Assembly (NCBI GenBank): GCA_963695975.1
Contig: CAVOIB010000010.1
Coordinates: forward strand, 186,001-250,000
Direction of reading: 5' to 3'
Source of the DNA: JBBQVZ01 sp963695975
GTDB taxonomy: Bacteria > Actinomycetota > UBA4738 > HRBIN12
Length of the DNA: 64,000 nt
The notes under the pieces were generated by a model. It worked only from the letters and a program-made list of their open reading frames with translations, had not been told where the DNA came from and did no database searches. Position 1 is the stretch's first letter, and the number at the start of each line of letters is the position of its first letter. Shown in pieces: positions 25,901 through 34,897 of this stretch. The position numbers and the translations under genes are program-made.

Positions 25901-27783
25901 GCGTTCGCTCCTTCACCGTCGAACAGATGGAGGCGTTGCACGGCAGACTGTACGGCCGACGCGGCCGTCTGACCCAGACCGCAGATCGACGCGTCGCGCA
26001 TCACCTGTGCGATCTCATCGATGAGGGCGAGCTCCTGGGCCCGCGTCCCGAGCTCGCGGCCATGGACCAGCCGGTGCAGCGCCTCCTCCTGCCTCACGGT
26101 GCCGACCCGGCACGGGACGCATTGGCCGCACGACTCGTCGCGGAAGAAGCGAGCGATGCGCAACACGATGTCGACCAGGTCAACGGATCCGTTGAAGGCC
26201 ATGATCACGCCGGACCCGAGCGTGTATCCGCCTGCACGCGCATCCTCGAACGTCAGCTTGATGTCCAGATCGTCGGGGGCGACGAACCCTCCGGCCGCAC
26301 CGCCGAGGAGGATGGCCTTGGGCGTGCCCTGGATCCCACCCGCCAGGTCGAGCACCTCGCGAAGCGTGGCTCCGGACTCCACCTCGTACAGGCCCGGCCG
26401 CGCCACCGTGCCACTCACGCAGAACAGCCGAGGGCCGGTCGAGCCCTCAGTGCCGATCCCTGCGTACGCCCGGCCGCCGATCCGCAGGATCTCCAACACG
26501 TTGACCAGGGTCTCGACGTTGTTGATACCGGTCGGCTTCCCGAAGACTCCGCGCTGCACGGGGAACGGAGGCTTGTTCCTCGGCTCGCCGCGTTTGCCTT
26601 CGATCGAGTTGAAAAGGGCCGTCTCCTCGCCGCAGATGTAGGCACCGGCGCCACGCCGCAGCTCGATGTCGAACGCGAACCCTGCCCCCATCACGTCCTC
26701 GCCTAGGTAGCCGTGGCGGCGCGCCTCGGCGACCGCATGCTCGAGACGCTCCGTCGCGAGTGGGTACTCCCCGCGGATGTAGATGTAGCCCTTCTCGCAC
26801 CCGGTGGCGAAGCCGGCGATCGTGAGCGCCTCGATCACCGCGAACGGATCCTGCTCCATCACGACCCGATCCTTGAACGTCCCGGGTTCGGATTCGTCCG
26901 CGTTGCAGACGAAGTAGTGCGGGCGGGCGGACTGCTCGGCGACGGCCTTCCACTTGACGCCCGTGGGGAACGCCGCGCCGCCGCGGCCGAGCAGGTTCGC
27001 GTCGGCGACCTCGCGGATCACGCCCTCGGCGCCAAGCTCGTGCGCGCGCCGAAGCGCCTCGTAGCCGCCGTGCGCTCGGTAGTCGTCGATCGACGACGGA
27101 TCGACAACGCCGATACGACGGAGCAACCGGAGCGTGCTGCGGCGCTCGTCCCACGTCTGCGGGGCCGATGCGACGACCGGATCGGTCGGCCGCGCGAACT
27201 CCGGCTCGAGCAGCTCTTCCGCCAGCAGGGCATGCACCTGAGCGGCCGACGCGTGTCCGAACGACTCATCCGCCGCATCGTGGCCGGCTCGCTGAACCAG
27301 CACGGCCGGGGCCCGCTCGCACATCCCGAGGCACGGGCTGCGCACCCAGGTCGCGGACCCGTCGGAGCCGACCGACCCGGGGGTGCCCGACGACCGCTCC
27401 AGCTCGGCGCACAAGGCATCGCCGCCGATCCGACACGCCAGGTCGTCACACACGTGGACGACGGTCTTCGGCCGCGGCTCCACGCTGAACATCGCGTAGA
27501 AGGTCGCGACCCCGTAGGCCTCGGCCGGCGGAACCGTCAGTCGCTGACAGACGTAGTTCAGCCCGCCCTCGCTGATCCACCCGACACGCGACTGCAGCGC
27601 ATGCAACGCCGGGAGCAGGAGGTCCCGCTGTTCCCTGGCGGCGCGCCCCCCGCGAGCGAACCGCGTCTCCATGCCCCCGTCGCGAGCTCCGCCGACCCAC
27701 CCCGTGTCCGCCGGGCCGAGCAGCTCATCCACGGCGTCCCGCTCTTCGAAGGAAGGGGTGGACGCGCTCAGGTGCAGATCCAC
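25897..27783 (-). CDS. NAD- and FMN-binding formate dehydrogenase subunit (NuoE-NuoF fusion)
   Basis: 628 residues. The N-terminal NuoE-like [2Fe-2S] thioredoxin fold (about 70-200) has cysteines in HVCDDLACR and SPCLGMCE. The NuoF-like part has the FMN site GRGGAAFPTG, the NADH site CNADESEPGTFKDR, a GAGAYICGEETAL strand and a C-terminal [4Fe-4S] site in ESCGQCVPCR with SICGLGQTA. This is the HoxF/FdsB-type diaphorase module that passes electrons to NAD+. It lies 10 bases after the catalytic gene and overlaps the iron-sulfur chain by four bases. Confidence 0.93.
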   Translation of the reverse strand: MDLHLSASTPSFEERDAVDELLGPADTGWVGGARDGGMETRFARGGRAAREQRDLLLPALHALQSRVGWISEGGLNYVCQRLTVPPAEAYGVATFYAMFSVEPRPKTVVHVCDDLACRIGGDALCAELERSSGTPGSVGSDGSATWVRSPCLGMCERAPAVLVQRAGHDAADESFGHASAAQVHALLAEELLEPEFARPTDPVVASAPQTWDERRSTLRLLRRIGVVDPSSIDDYRAHGGYEALRRAHELGAEGVIREVADANLLGRGGAAFPTGVKWKAVAEQSARPHYFVCNADESEPGTFKDRVVMEQDPFAVIEALTIAGFATGCEKGYIYIRGEYPLATERLEHAVAEARRHGYLGEDVMGAGFAFDIELRRGAGAYICGEETALFNSIEGKRGEPRNKPPFPVQRGVFGKPTGINNVETLVNVLEILRIGGRAYAGIGTEGSTGPRLFCVSGTVARPGLYEVESGATLREVLDLAGGIQGTPKAILLGGAAGGFVAPDDLDIKLTFEDARAGGYTLGSGVIMAFNGSVDLVDIVLRIARFFRDESCGQCVPCRVGTVRQEEALHRLVHGRELGTRAQELALIDEIAQVMRDASICGLGQTAASAVQSAVQRLHLFDGEGANA

Positions 27784-27793
27784 GACGAGCCCC

Positions 27794-29734
27794 TCACTCA
27801 GCGTCTCGTTCGCTCGTCGTCACGAACACCCGTGGCAGCTTCTCGATCCTCACGGCCGTGGCCTTGAACTCGGCGGTCCCGGACTTCGGGTCGTTCGCCT
27901 CGATCGTCAGCTTGTTCGTTTCGACCTGCTCGGGGAAGTGGAGCGTCATGAACGTGAGCCCCGGCCGCAGCCCGTGGTCGATGTGGACGGGGGCCTCTAC
28001 CGAGCCACGCCGCGAACTCACGCGCACGCGCTCCCCCTCTTCGACGCCCAACGACCCGGCGTCCTCCGGCGAGATCTCGATCGACTCGGGCCGGCGCAGC
28101 GGCGAGGTGTAGCCGCCGGTCTGCACCCCCGTGTTGTACGAATCGAGCCGCCGCCCGGTCGTCATCCGGAGTGGGAACTCGGCGTCCAGCGCATCGACCG
28201 GCGGATCGTCGATGACGACGCTCAAGGGTGCCTTCTTCCCCTGCGCTTGCGGATCGTCGAAATCCCACAGTCGCGCGTGAAGGAAGAGCGTCCCGGGATG
28301 CGACTCATCGGGGCACGGCCACTGGATCCCGCCGAGTGCATCCAGGCGCTCGTACGACATCCCCGCGTGCATCGGCGACAGCGTGCGGAGCTCCTCCCAC
28401 GCGCTGTGCGCGGAGACGTCCCCCCAGTCGACGCCGAGCCGCTTCGCGAGCTGGGTGATGATCCAGATGTCGTCCTTCGCGTTCCCGGGGGGGTCGAGCG
28501 CCTTCCGCACCCGTTGCACGCGTCGCTCGCTGTTGGTCACCGTGCCCTCAGCCTCGGCCCACGCGGCGGACGCCGGCAGCACCACGTCCGCGAGCTCCGC
28601 CGTCTTCGTCATGAAGATGTCCTGCACGATCAGGCAGTCGAGGTTCTCGAGCAGCGGCGTGGCGTGCGTCGCATCGGCCTCTGAGTTCGCGGGATTCTCG
28701 CCGATCACATACACCGCACGCATCTCGCCGCGCTCCATCGCGTGGAACATCTGGGTGAGGTGCCAGCCGTACTTGGGCGTGATCGGCACCCCCCACGCGC
28801 GCTCGAACCTCTCGCGCGCGCCCGCGTCCGTCTCGATGTCCTGGAACCCCGGGAGCTTGTTCGGGATCGCGCCCATGTCCCCACCACCCTGGACGTTGTT
28901 CTGACCGCGGAGCGGGTTCACGCCCGATCCGTACACGCCGACGTGACCGGTCAGCAGGCTCAGGTTGATCAACGAGAGCACGTTATCGACGGCGTTGTGG
29001 TGCTCGGTGATGCCGAGCGTCCAGCAGATCATGGCGCGGTCGGCCTTCGCGTAGGCGTGTGCGACCTCCTGGATGATCTCGGCCGGCACTCCCGTCACCG
29101 CCTCGCCGCGCTCGAGCGTCCACTCCATCACCGAGTCCCGATACGCATCGAACCCGGTGGTCGCGTGCTCCACGAAGGCACCGTGATGGAGGTCGTTCAC
29201 GATGATCTCGCGGGCCATCGTGTTCGAGAGCGCGATGTCGGTGCCGACGTCGATCCCCAGCCACAGGTCGCCCCATTCGGCGGACTCCGTACGGCGCGGA
29301 TCGACGACGACCATCTTCGCGCCGTTGTGGATCCCCTTCAGGACGTGGTGGAAGAAGATCGGATGCGCCGCGCGCGCGTTCGACCCCCACAACAGGATGA
29401 GATCGGTGTGCTCGACCTCCTCGTATGAGCTTGTCCCGCCGCCTGCTCCGAACACCGTGGCCAGACCGACCACCGAAGGAGCGTGTCAGGTGCGGTTGCA
29501 GCTATCGATGTTGTTGCTGCGCAAGACCTGACGCGCGAACTTCTGAGCGACGAAGTTCATCTCGTTCGTGGCCTTCGAGCAACTGAACAGGCCGACCCCG
29601 TTGCCGCCGTTCCGCTCCGTGGCGGCGCGCAACCCGACCGCGGCCCTGTCGAGGGCCTCGTCCCAGGTGGCGACGCGCAACACGCCGTCGTCGCGGACCA
29701 TCGGCTCGGTGAGTCGCGTGAGCCCGTTCGTCAT
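27794..29734 (-). CDS. fdhA: Formate dehydrogenase catalytic subunit, selenocysteine-containing (C-terminal part of FdhA)
   Basis: 646 residues reading through an in-frame TGA at 29486-29488 as selenocysteine 83. The context DSCNRT-U-HAPSVVGL aligns with the Sec-His site of known formate dehydrogenases, and a SECIS hairpin follows. Bis-MGD domains are evident in LLWGSNARAAHPI, VDPRRTESA, TGHVGVYGSGVNPLRGQNNVQG and a C-terminal MopB domain (MTTGRRLDSYNTGVQTGG). The N-terminal [4Fe-4S] domain is missing from this chain and encoded separately. ATG 29734 has an AAGGAG site. First gene of the fdh-mobA operon; it needs SelA, SelB, SelC and SelD encoded elsewhere. Confidence 0.93.
29457..29473 (-). 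promoter_or_regulatory. Bacterial SECIS hairpin in fdhA mRNA
   Basis: Read on the minus strand, GUGGUC-GGUCU-GGCCAC forms a six-pair stem (one U-G) with apical loop GGUCU, starting 12 bases after the UGA. The stretch from the UGA to the loop resembles the E. coli fdhF SECIS closely, including the GGUCU loop that SelB recognises. It overlaps coding sequence (VVGLAT), as bacterial SECIS elements do. Confidence 0.88.
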
Positions 29735-29864
29735 CGGCTCTCCTTTCGACCGAACGTCGATCCAGACGCGATTCTACGCACGTGGTTGTGCTGGAGCGGG
29801 TGTCCGGCCGCGACCGGCGCATCGGGGCTGGTCAAGGGCTTCGGCTGAGGTCCATCATGTGCGG

Positions 29865-30740
29865 ATGGAACAGATCCCGATCGGCGACGGCGAGCGCCCC
29901 GACAACGTGGTCCCGCTGCCCGGAAGCCTGACGGAGCCGGCCGTCGAACCGACCGCGCCCCAAGCCGAGCCCCCCACCCAACCTGCGTTCGGCCCACTGT
30001 TGGAGCAGAGCGCTCGGATCCTGGCGGGCTTCGTCTCCGCCGCAGCGGCCGCCCTGTCCGATGCCCTGCGCGAGGTCACGCCCCAGCCGGATGCGACCGA
30101 AGACGACGAACTCGTGGACGACGAGCCGCCTCCTGCACCGCCGGCGGCGTTCGCGCTGACGGCGGGAGCCGCAGCCGGGTTAGCGGTGGAGGTATCGCAG
30201 GCCGCCGCCCACGCAGCGACGGCATTCGCGGAGACGGCGGGCCCCATGTTGTCGTGGTTCGCGAACGCACCTGTCGTCCGCCGAGCGTTGACGGATATGG
30301 AAGAGACCGCGCGCGAGTTGAACGACCGCTGGACTCGTGAACGACCGATCTCCGAGGAGTCGGCCACGGCGTTCGCGACCAAGGTGATCCCAGAGCTGAC
30401 CAACGCGATCCTGGACCGGATCGATCTGACCCAGCTCGCGATCGACCGGATCGACATCGATCGGATCGTCGACGCGATCGACCTCGACGCGATCGTGGCG
30501 CGCGTCGACATCGACGCCGTGATCGACCGGGTGGACCTGGTGGCGATCACGTACCAGCTCATCGACGAGATCGACCTGCCCGAACTGATCCGCGAGTCGA
30601 CCGGCGCGGTCACCTCGGAGACGGTGCGGATCGTTCGGATGCAGAGCGCGCAGGCCGACCAACTGTTGGCGCGCGTGGTCGACCGCGTGCTCGGTCGGCG
30701 GAGCGAGCACGAACCCGATACCGAGGAGCAGGGGTCGTGA
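29865..30740 (+). CDS. Hypothetical protein with ID-rich helical repeats, paired with RDD protein
   Basis: 291 residues. An acidic Pro/Ala-rich N-terminus, an Ala-rich central stretch (about 90-135) and then a block of short degenerate repeats of the form (A/D)(I/V)D(L/I)(D)(A/R)IV (about 184-243). No catalytic motif. The stop overlaps the RDD gene start by four bases. I have seen this repeat type in actinobacterial proteins beside RDD-family genes, but the function is unknown. Start chosen at the ATG before EQIPIGDGE. Confidence 0.65.
   Translation: MEQIPIGDGERPDNVVPLPGSLTEPAVEPTAPQAEPPTQPAFGPLLEQSARILAGFVSAAAAALSDALREVTPQPDATEDDELVDDEPPPAPPAAFALTAGAAAGLAVEVSQAAAHAATAFAETAGPMLSWFANAPVVRRALTDMEETARELNDRWTRERPISEESATAFATKVIPELTNAILDRIDLTQLAIDRIDIDRIVDAIDLDAIVARVDIDAVIDRVDLVAITYQLIDEIDLPELIRESTGAVTSETVRIVRMQSAQADQLLARVVDRVLGRRSEHEPDTEEQGS
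30412..30591 (+). repeat. Degenerate ID-x-D-x-I(V) protein repeat
   Basis: Within the hypothetical gene, units such as IDLTQLAIDR, IDIDRIVDA, IDLDAIVAR, VDIDAVIDR and VDLVAITYQ recur every 9-10 residues. At DNA level this is seen as repeated GATCGAC-type blocks. The period suggests a helical or beta-type solenoid rather than a recent tandem duplication. Confidence 0.7.
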
Positions 30741-31369
30741 GCGTTCCCCGCGAGCGTGTCGAACAGGGGATCCACGTCGAGGTCGTGCCGCTCGAGGCGA
30801 GGAGCCTTCAGGGCCGCCACGCCGGGCTGATCAGCCGAACGATCGCGAACGTGGTCGACCTGGGTCTGGTCATCGCCTTCGTCTTCGGCACCTACATCAT
30901 CTGGGCCGGCGTCAAGCTCCTTTGGCAGGGGGCGGCGTTCACCCGACCGACGCCGGGGTTCGGCCCGGCGTTCTTCTTCGCGACCGCGGTGCACATCGTC
31001 TACTTCACGGTCACGTGGAGTACGTCCGGTCGCACGATCGGTGATCAGCTGATGGGCCTGTTGGTCATCGGTCGGAACGGACACACCCTGCACGTCGGGA
31101 TGGCGTTCGTCCGCGCGGCGCTCTGCGTCTTCTTCCCGTTCGGTCTGCTCTGGGCCGGCGTCAGCCGCGAGCATCGCTCTGTGCAGGATCTCGTGCTTCG
31201 CACGACGGTGATCCACGACTGGTTGGGGCGCACCGGACGCGACGAGCAACCGTCGCGCGTCGACCGCTCAGACGACGCGCTCGGATCCCGCGTAGATGTT
31301 CAGACGACCGTCGCGCACGAAGCCGACGATCGTCATCCCGAACCGCTCTCCCGCCTCGACGGCCAGTGA
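30737..31369 (+). CDS. RDD-family membrane protein
   Basis: 210 residues with three predicted membrane helices. The RDD landmarks are GLISRTIANVVDLG in the first helix, STSGRTIGDQLMGL, and the VQDLVLRTTVI end segment. RDD proteins are small transport-like membrane proteins of mostly unknown substrate. GTG start overlaps the repeat-protein stop. The last 34 codons lie antisense to the 3' end of fdhD, an unusually long convergent overlap of about 100 bases. Confidence 0.82.
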   Translation: MSVPRERVEQGIHVEVVPLEARSLQGRHAGLISRTIANVVDLGLVIAFVFGTYIIWAGVKLLWQGAAFTRPTPGFGPAFFFATAVHIVYFTVTWSTSGRTIGDQLMGLLVIGRNGHTLHVGMAFVRAALCVFFPFGLLWAGVSREHRSVQDLVLRTTVIHDWLGRTGRDEQPSRVDRSDDALGSRVDVQTTVAHEADDRHPEPLSRLDGQ

Positions 31370-32104
31370 GGTCGGAGCGCTCACGGCGCTCACGATGGGG
31401 ATGCCGGCGACCGCCGCCTTCTGGACGATCTCGAACGAGAGCCGGCCGCTGACCTGCAGGACGTGGTCGGACAACGGGACGTGCCCGGCCAAGACCTGTT
31501 CGCCGATCACCTTGTCCACCGCGTTGTGACGTCCCACGTCCTCGCGGATGGACACGGGGTCACCGTCGGGGGTGAACAGGCCCGCCGCGTGCAGCCCACC
31601 CGTCCGATCGAACACCCGCTGTTGCGAGCGGAGCCGCTCCGGCAAGGACGCGAGGAGCTCCGCCGTGACGTTCGGTCCGGGAGCCACGGGTCCGCATCGG
31701 ACCTCGACGTCGTCGAGCGCCGCCTTGCCACAGATGCCGCATGATGACGTCGCCGCGAAGTTGCGATGCACGAGCGCTGCGTCGAAGGGCCGCGTGAGCG
31801 AGACCGACACCACGTTGTAGCGCTGATCCTCCCCGGGAAGGTTGTCGCAGTACGCGACCCGGCGGACATCGCCCGATCCGATCAACCCTTCCGTGAACAG
31901 GAACCCGACCGCCAGTTCGAAATCGCCCCCGGGAGTGCGCATCGTGACGGCGACCGGCTGCAACTTCTGGCCGGGCCCCTCCACGCGGATCTCCATCGGC
32001 TCCTCGGTCGCGAGGGTGTCCGGGCGCTCGCCGTGCACGCCGTCGGCGACGGCGACGATGCGCACCTGGGTCGAGCTCCGGCGGATCGGTTCCGAGACGG
32101 ACAT
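31268..32104 (-). CDS. fdhD: Formate dehydrogenase accessory sulfurtransferase
   Basis: 278 residues. The conserved SCGICG motif (Cys122, Cys125) carries the persulfide that FdhD delivers to the Mo centre of formate dehydrogenases; GREDVGRHNAVDK-like IREDVGRHNAVDK, GGLHAAGLF and VSGRLSFEIVQKA are also typical. The ATG start removes an upstream extension lacking homology. It is on the same strand as the fdh operon, separated from it by two divergent genes. Confidence 0.94.
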   Translation of the reverse strand: MSVSEPIRRSSTQVRIVAVADGVHGERPDTLATEEPMEIRVEGPGQKLQPVAVTMRTPGGDFELAVGFLFTEGLIGSGDVRRVAYCDNLPGEDQRYNVVSVSLTRPFDAALVHRNFAATSSCGICGKAALDDVEVRCGPVAPGPNVTAELLASLPERLRSQQRVFDRTGGLHAAGLFTPDGDPVSIREDVGRHNAVDKVIGEQVLAGHVPLSDHVLQVSGRLSFEIVQKAAVAGIPIVSAVSAPTSLAVEAGERFGMTIVGFVRDGRLNIYAGSERVV

Positions 32105-32284
32105 GGCCACCAGCGTAGGGCCGGCATCCGCATCGGTCCACCGCGGCCGGCTACAGGCCGGTCTGTGCCACGATCGACCCGGACTTCTCCGTCTTCTCGT
32201 TGCAGCGCAACGAGCAGGCGCCACCGCGATGAGATGGACGTGCCAGGAAGCAGCGACTAGCCTCCGCGAGCGGGGGTTGGGCGC

Positions 32285-34792
32285 GTGGGGGTTTCGCAGA
32301 CGGCAGCACGTGGCGATCGAGCCCCAGACGGTGGGCGCGGCGGTCGCCTGACCAAGCTGGATCCTCGGGCGCTCAGGCACGCCGATATCCGGATCTTCTC
32401 TTCCGCGAGCGACGCTCCCCTCGCCCGGCGGCCTACCGACGTGATCTTGCTGATCGTTGCTGTGATCGGCGTCGTCACGCTCTCGTTCTTCGCGCCCGGA
32501 CCCACCGTGGTCGATGGGACCTTGAGCGATCTGGTGAAGGAGCTGCCCGGGCTACTCGGGTGGTTCTGGAACATCTGTTACGACGTGATGGTCACCTGGG
32601 CGGTGATCCTCCTCGTCCTCGCCCTCGTCGCCCGCGGGCGGAAACGACTGTTCTTCACGGAACTGCTCACGGGCGGGCTGTCGCTCGGACTCGCCTTGCT
32701 GGCCGGGCGTGTCTCGGGAACCGAGTGGTCGGCGAGCCTGGGTGCGCTGGGAGCATCAGGGAAGCCGCCCGTGTACCTCGCCATCAGGCTCGCCGTCGCG
32801 ACCGCCATCGTCGTCATGGCGTCGCCGCACATGAGCCGCCCGCTCCGGTTCATCGGACGCTGGGTGGTGACGTTCGGTGCGGTCGCCGGCATCGCGCTCG
32901 GCGTGACGCTCCCGATCGGGATGGTCGCGGGCCTCCTGATCGGGCTCGGTTCGGCCGCGATCATGCACCTGATCCTTGGTTCGCCCGCGGGTCGACTCAC
33001 GCTCGAGCAGATCGCCACCGCCCTAGGTGACCTGGGCGTCGAGGCGACCGATCCACGGCATGCGCCGCTCGAACCGGGCGGCGTCGCGCTCGTCGTGGCC
33101 ACGTCCCCGGAGGGCAATACGCTGCTCGCCAAGGTGTACGGGCGGGACGCGTGGGACGGCCAGTTCCTCGCCTCACTCTGGTCATCACTTTGGCACCGAG
33201 GCGAGCGCCCGACCCTCGGGTTCGGCCGGTTGCAGCAGGTGGAGCACGAGGCGTTCGTGACGCTGATGGCCGAGCGAGCGGGAGTGCCCGTTCTGCCGAT
33301 CGTGGCCGCAGGGATGGCCACCCAGCGGGACGCGCTCCTCGTGAGCGAGGTCACCGGGCGCTCTCTAAGCTCCGTCGATCCAGCCGACGTCGACGACGAG
33401 CTCGTCAGGAACGTCTGGCGGTCGATAGGGCCGCTCCACGACCTCGGCATCGCGCATGGCCAGCTCGACGGCGAACGGATCGTCGTCAGGTCGGACGGGA
33501 CACCGGCCATCGGAGACTTCGGCGGCGCACACGTGGCGGCATCCGACGGGATGATGATGTCCGACCTCGCACAGATCCTGGTCACGACGGCGCTCGTCGT
33601 CGGCCCCGACCGGGCGATCGCCGCCGCGACCGGGGTGCTCGGGAACGACGCCTTCGCGAAGGTGCTCCCGTTCCTGCAACCGGCCGTCCTTGACCGGGAT
33701 ACGCGGCGATCGATCCGGGAACGAGACTGGGACCTCGACGACCTCATGAAGCGCTCGACCGAGGTCACCGGCACCGAGGCTCCGCAGCTCGAGCAGATCC
33801 GGCGGGTCACGGGGAAATCGATCGCGATCGTCGCGCTGATCGCGTTCCTCGCCTACGGGCTCATCTCGGCTCTCGCGAACGTCGGCATCCAGAGCCTTTG
33901 GAACGAACTGAAGTCCGCGAACATGGCGTGGCTGCTCACCGCGCTGATCCTCGCTCCGATCTCCCAGATCCCGCAGGCGTTCTCGACGCTGGGGGCGTCG
34001 CTCCGAGACATGCTCTTCGTCCCGGTGCTGATGCTGCAGTACGCGGTCCAGTTCATCCAGCTCGCCGTGCCGAGCTCGGCCGCCCGGGTGGCTCTGGAGG
34101 TCCGGTTCTTCCAGCGCAACGGGGTTGACACGGGTGGCGCGCTCTCGATCGGCCTGATCGACAGCCTGAGCGGCTTCGTGATCCAGATCATGCTGATCCT
34201 GATCATCACGCTGTCCGGGCTCGCGAGCCTCGATCTCTCCTCGAGCAGCTCGAGTTCCAGCTCGTCGAGCAGCTCGTCCTCGTCATCGGGCCCGAACCTG
34301 TTGATCCTTGCGGGCGTGCTGCTCCTTCTTGGGGCGATCATCGCGCTCACGATCCCGCGGTATCGGAAGGCGATCAAGGAGGCCTTCCCCCGGTACCGCG
34401 AGAACCTCCGCGTGCAGATGGCAGCGGGCGCGAAGGCGCTCCGCGTGCTGCGTTCCCCATCGAAGGTCACCATGCTGTTCCTGGGGAACCTGGTCGCGCA
34501 GCTCATGCTGGCGATGATCCTCGGGATCTGCCTGCGAGCGTTCGGGGATAGCGCCTCGTTCGCGGGGTTGGTCCTCGTGAACACGATGGTGGCCCTGTTC
34601 GCGGGCTTCATGCCCGTGCCGGGTGGGATGGGCGTGTCCGAGGCCGCGCTCACGGCCGGACTCGTCGCGCTCGGGGTCCCCAACACGGCGGCCATGTCGA
34701 CGGCGATCGCATACCGCCTGGTGACGTTCTACCTGCCACCGATCTGGGGGTCACTCGCCACGCGCTGGCTCAAGCAGCACCAATACCTGTGA
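32285..34792 (+). CDS. Lysylphosphatidylglycerol-synthase-type membrane protein with kinase-like domain
   Basis: 835 residues. N-terminal helices (about 50-235) are followed by a cytoplasmic kinase-like domain (about 245-450) in which the catalytic loop reads HGQLDGERI but DFG is kept (IGDFGGAH). This suggests a pseudokinase or APH-like phosphotransferase. A C-terminal LPG_synthase_TM (UPF0104/AglD-like) domain has about eight helices (about 515-835). A run of 17 serines lies between two helices near residue 652. The family flips or modifies lipids or exports polyprenyl-linked glycans. GTG start; the gene stands alone and is divergent from fdhD. Confidence 0.78.
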   Translation: MGVSQTAARGDRAPDGGRGGRLTKLDPRALRHADIRIFSSASDAPLARRPTDVILLIVAVIGVVTLSFFAPGPTVVDGTLSDLVKELPGLLGWFWNICYDVMVTWAVILLVLALVARGRKRLFFTELLTGGLSLGLALLAGRVSGTEWSASLGALGASGKPPVYLAIRLAVATAIVVMASPHMSRPLRFIGRWVVTFGAVAGIALGVTLPIGMVAGLLIGLGSAAIMHLILGSPAGRLTLEQIATALGDLGVEATDPRHAPLEPGGVALVVATSPEGNTLLAKVYGRDAWDGQFLASLWSSLWHRGERPTLGFGRLQQVEHEAFVTLMAERAGVPVLPIVAAGMATQRDALLVSEVTGRSLSSVDPADVDDELVRNVWRSIGPLHDLGIAHGQLDGERIVVRSDGTPAIGDFGGAHVAASDGMMMSDLAQILVTTALVVGPDRAIAAATGVLGNDAFAKVLPFLQPAVLDRDTRRSIRERDWDLDDLMKRSTEVTGTEAPQLEQIRRVTGKSIAIVALIAFLAYGLISALANVGIQSLWNELKSANMAWLLTALILAPISQIPQAFSTLGASLRDMLFVPVLMLQYAVQFIQLAVPSSAARVALEVRFFQRNGVDTGGALSIGLIDSLSGFVIQIMLILIITLSGLASLDLSSSSSSSSSSSSSSSSSGPNLLILAGVLLLLGAIIALTIPRYRKAIKEAFPRYRENLRVQMAAGAKALRVLRSPSKVTMLFLGNLVAQLMLAMILGICLRAFGDSASFAGLVLVNTMVALFAGFMPVPGGMGVSEAALTAGLVALGVPNTAAMSTAIAYRLVTFYLPPIWGSLATRWLKQHQYL
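34238..34288 (+). repeat. Poly-serine tract encoded by mixed codons
   Basis: Seventeen consecutive serine codons drawn from TCC, TCG, AGC, AGT and TCA inside the LPG-synthase-type gene. The mixed codon use means that the homopolymer is kept at the protein level and is not a simple nucleotide slippage repeat. Confidence 0.85.
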
Positions 34793-34897
34793 TCCGTTCG
34801 ACAAGGTGACAAGACTCGACCGCTCTGCGGTCATGAGGTAGAACTCTGCAGGCCGTCCCGCACGGGCTCGCCGATGCGGCTGAAGAAGGGGCATCCT

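Noticed and set aside
26713..27867. Plus-strand open frame of 384 codons
   Set aside because: Antisense to the NuoE-NuoF fusion, which has all flavin, NADH and cluster motifs.
29486..29488. In-frame stop that would make the formate dehydrogenase gene a pseudogene or two genes
   Set aside because: The codon sits exactly at the Sec/Cys active-site position, is followed by a SECIS hairpin with a GGUCU loop, and the frame downstream is fully conserved; selenocysteine is the better reading.
30412..30591. Repeated GATCGAC blocks as a DNA tandem repeat or CRISPR-like array
   Set aside because: The units are not identical, have no spacers and make sense only as a degenerate protein repeat in the coding frame.
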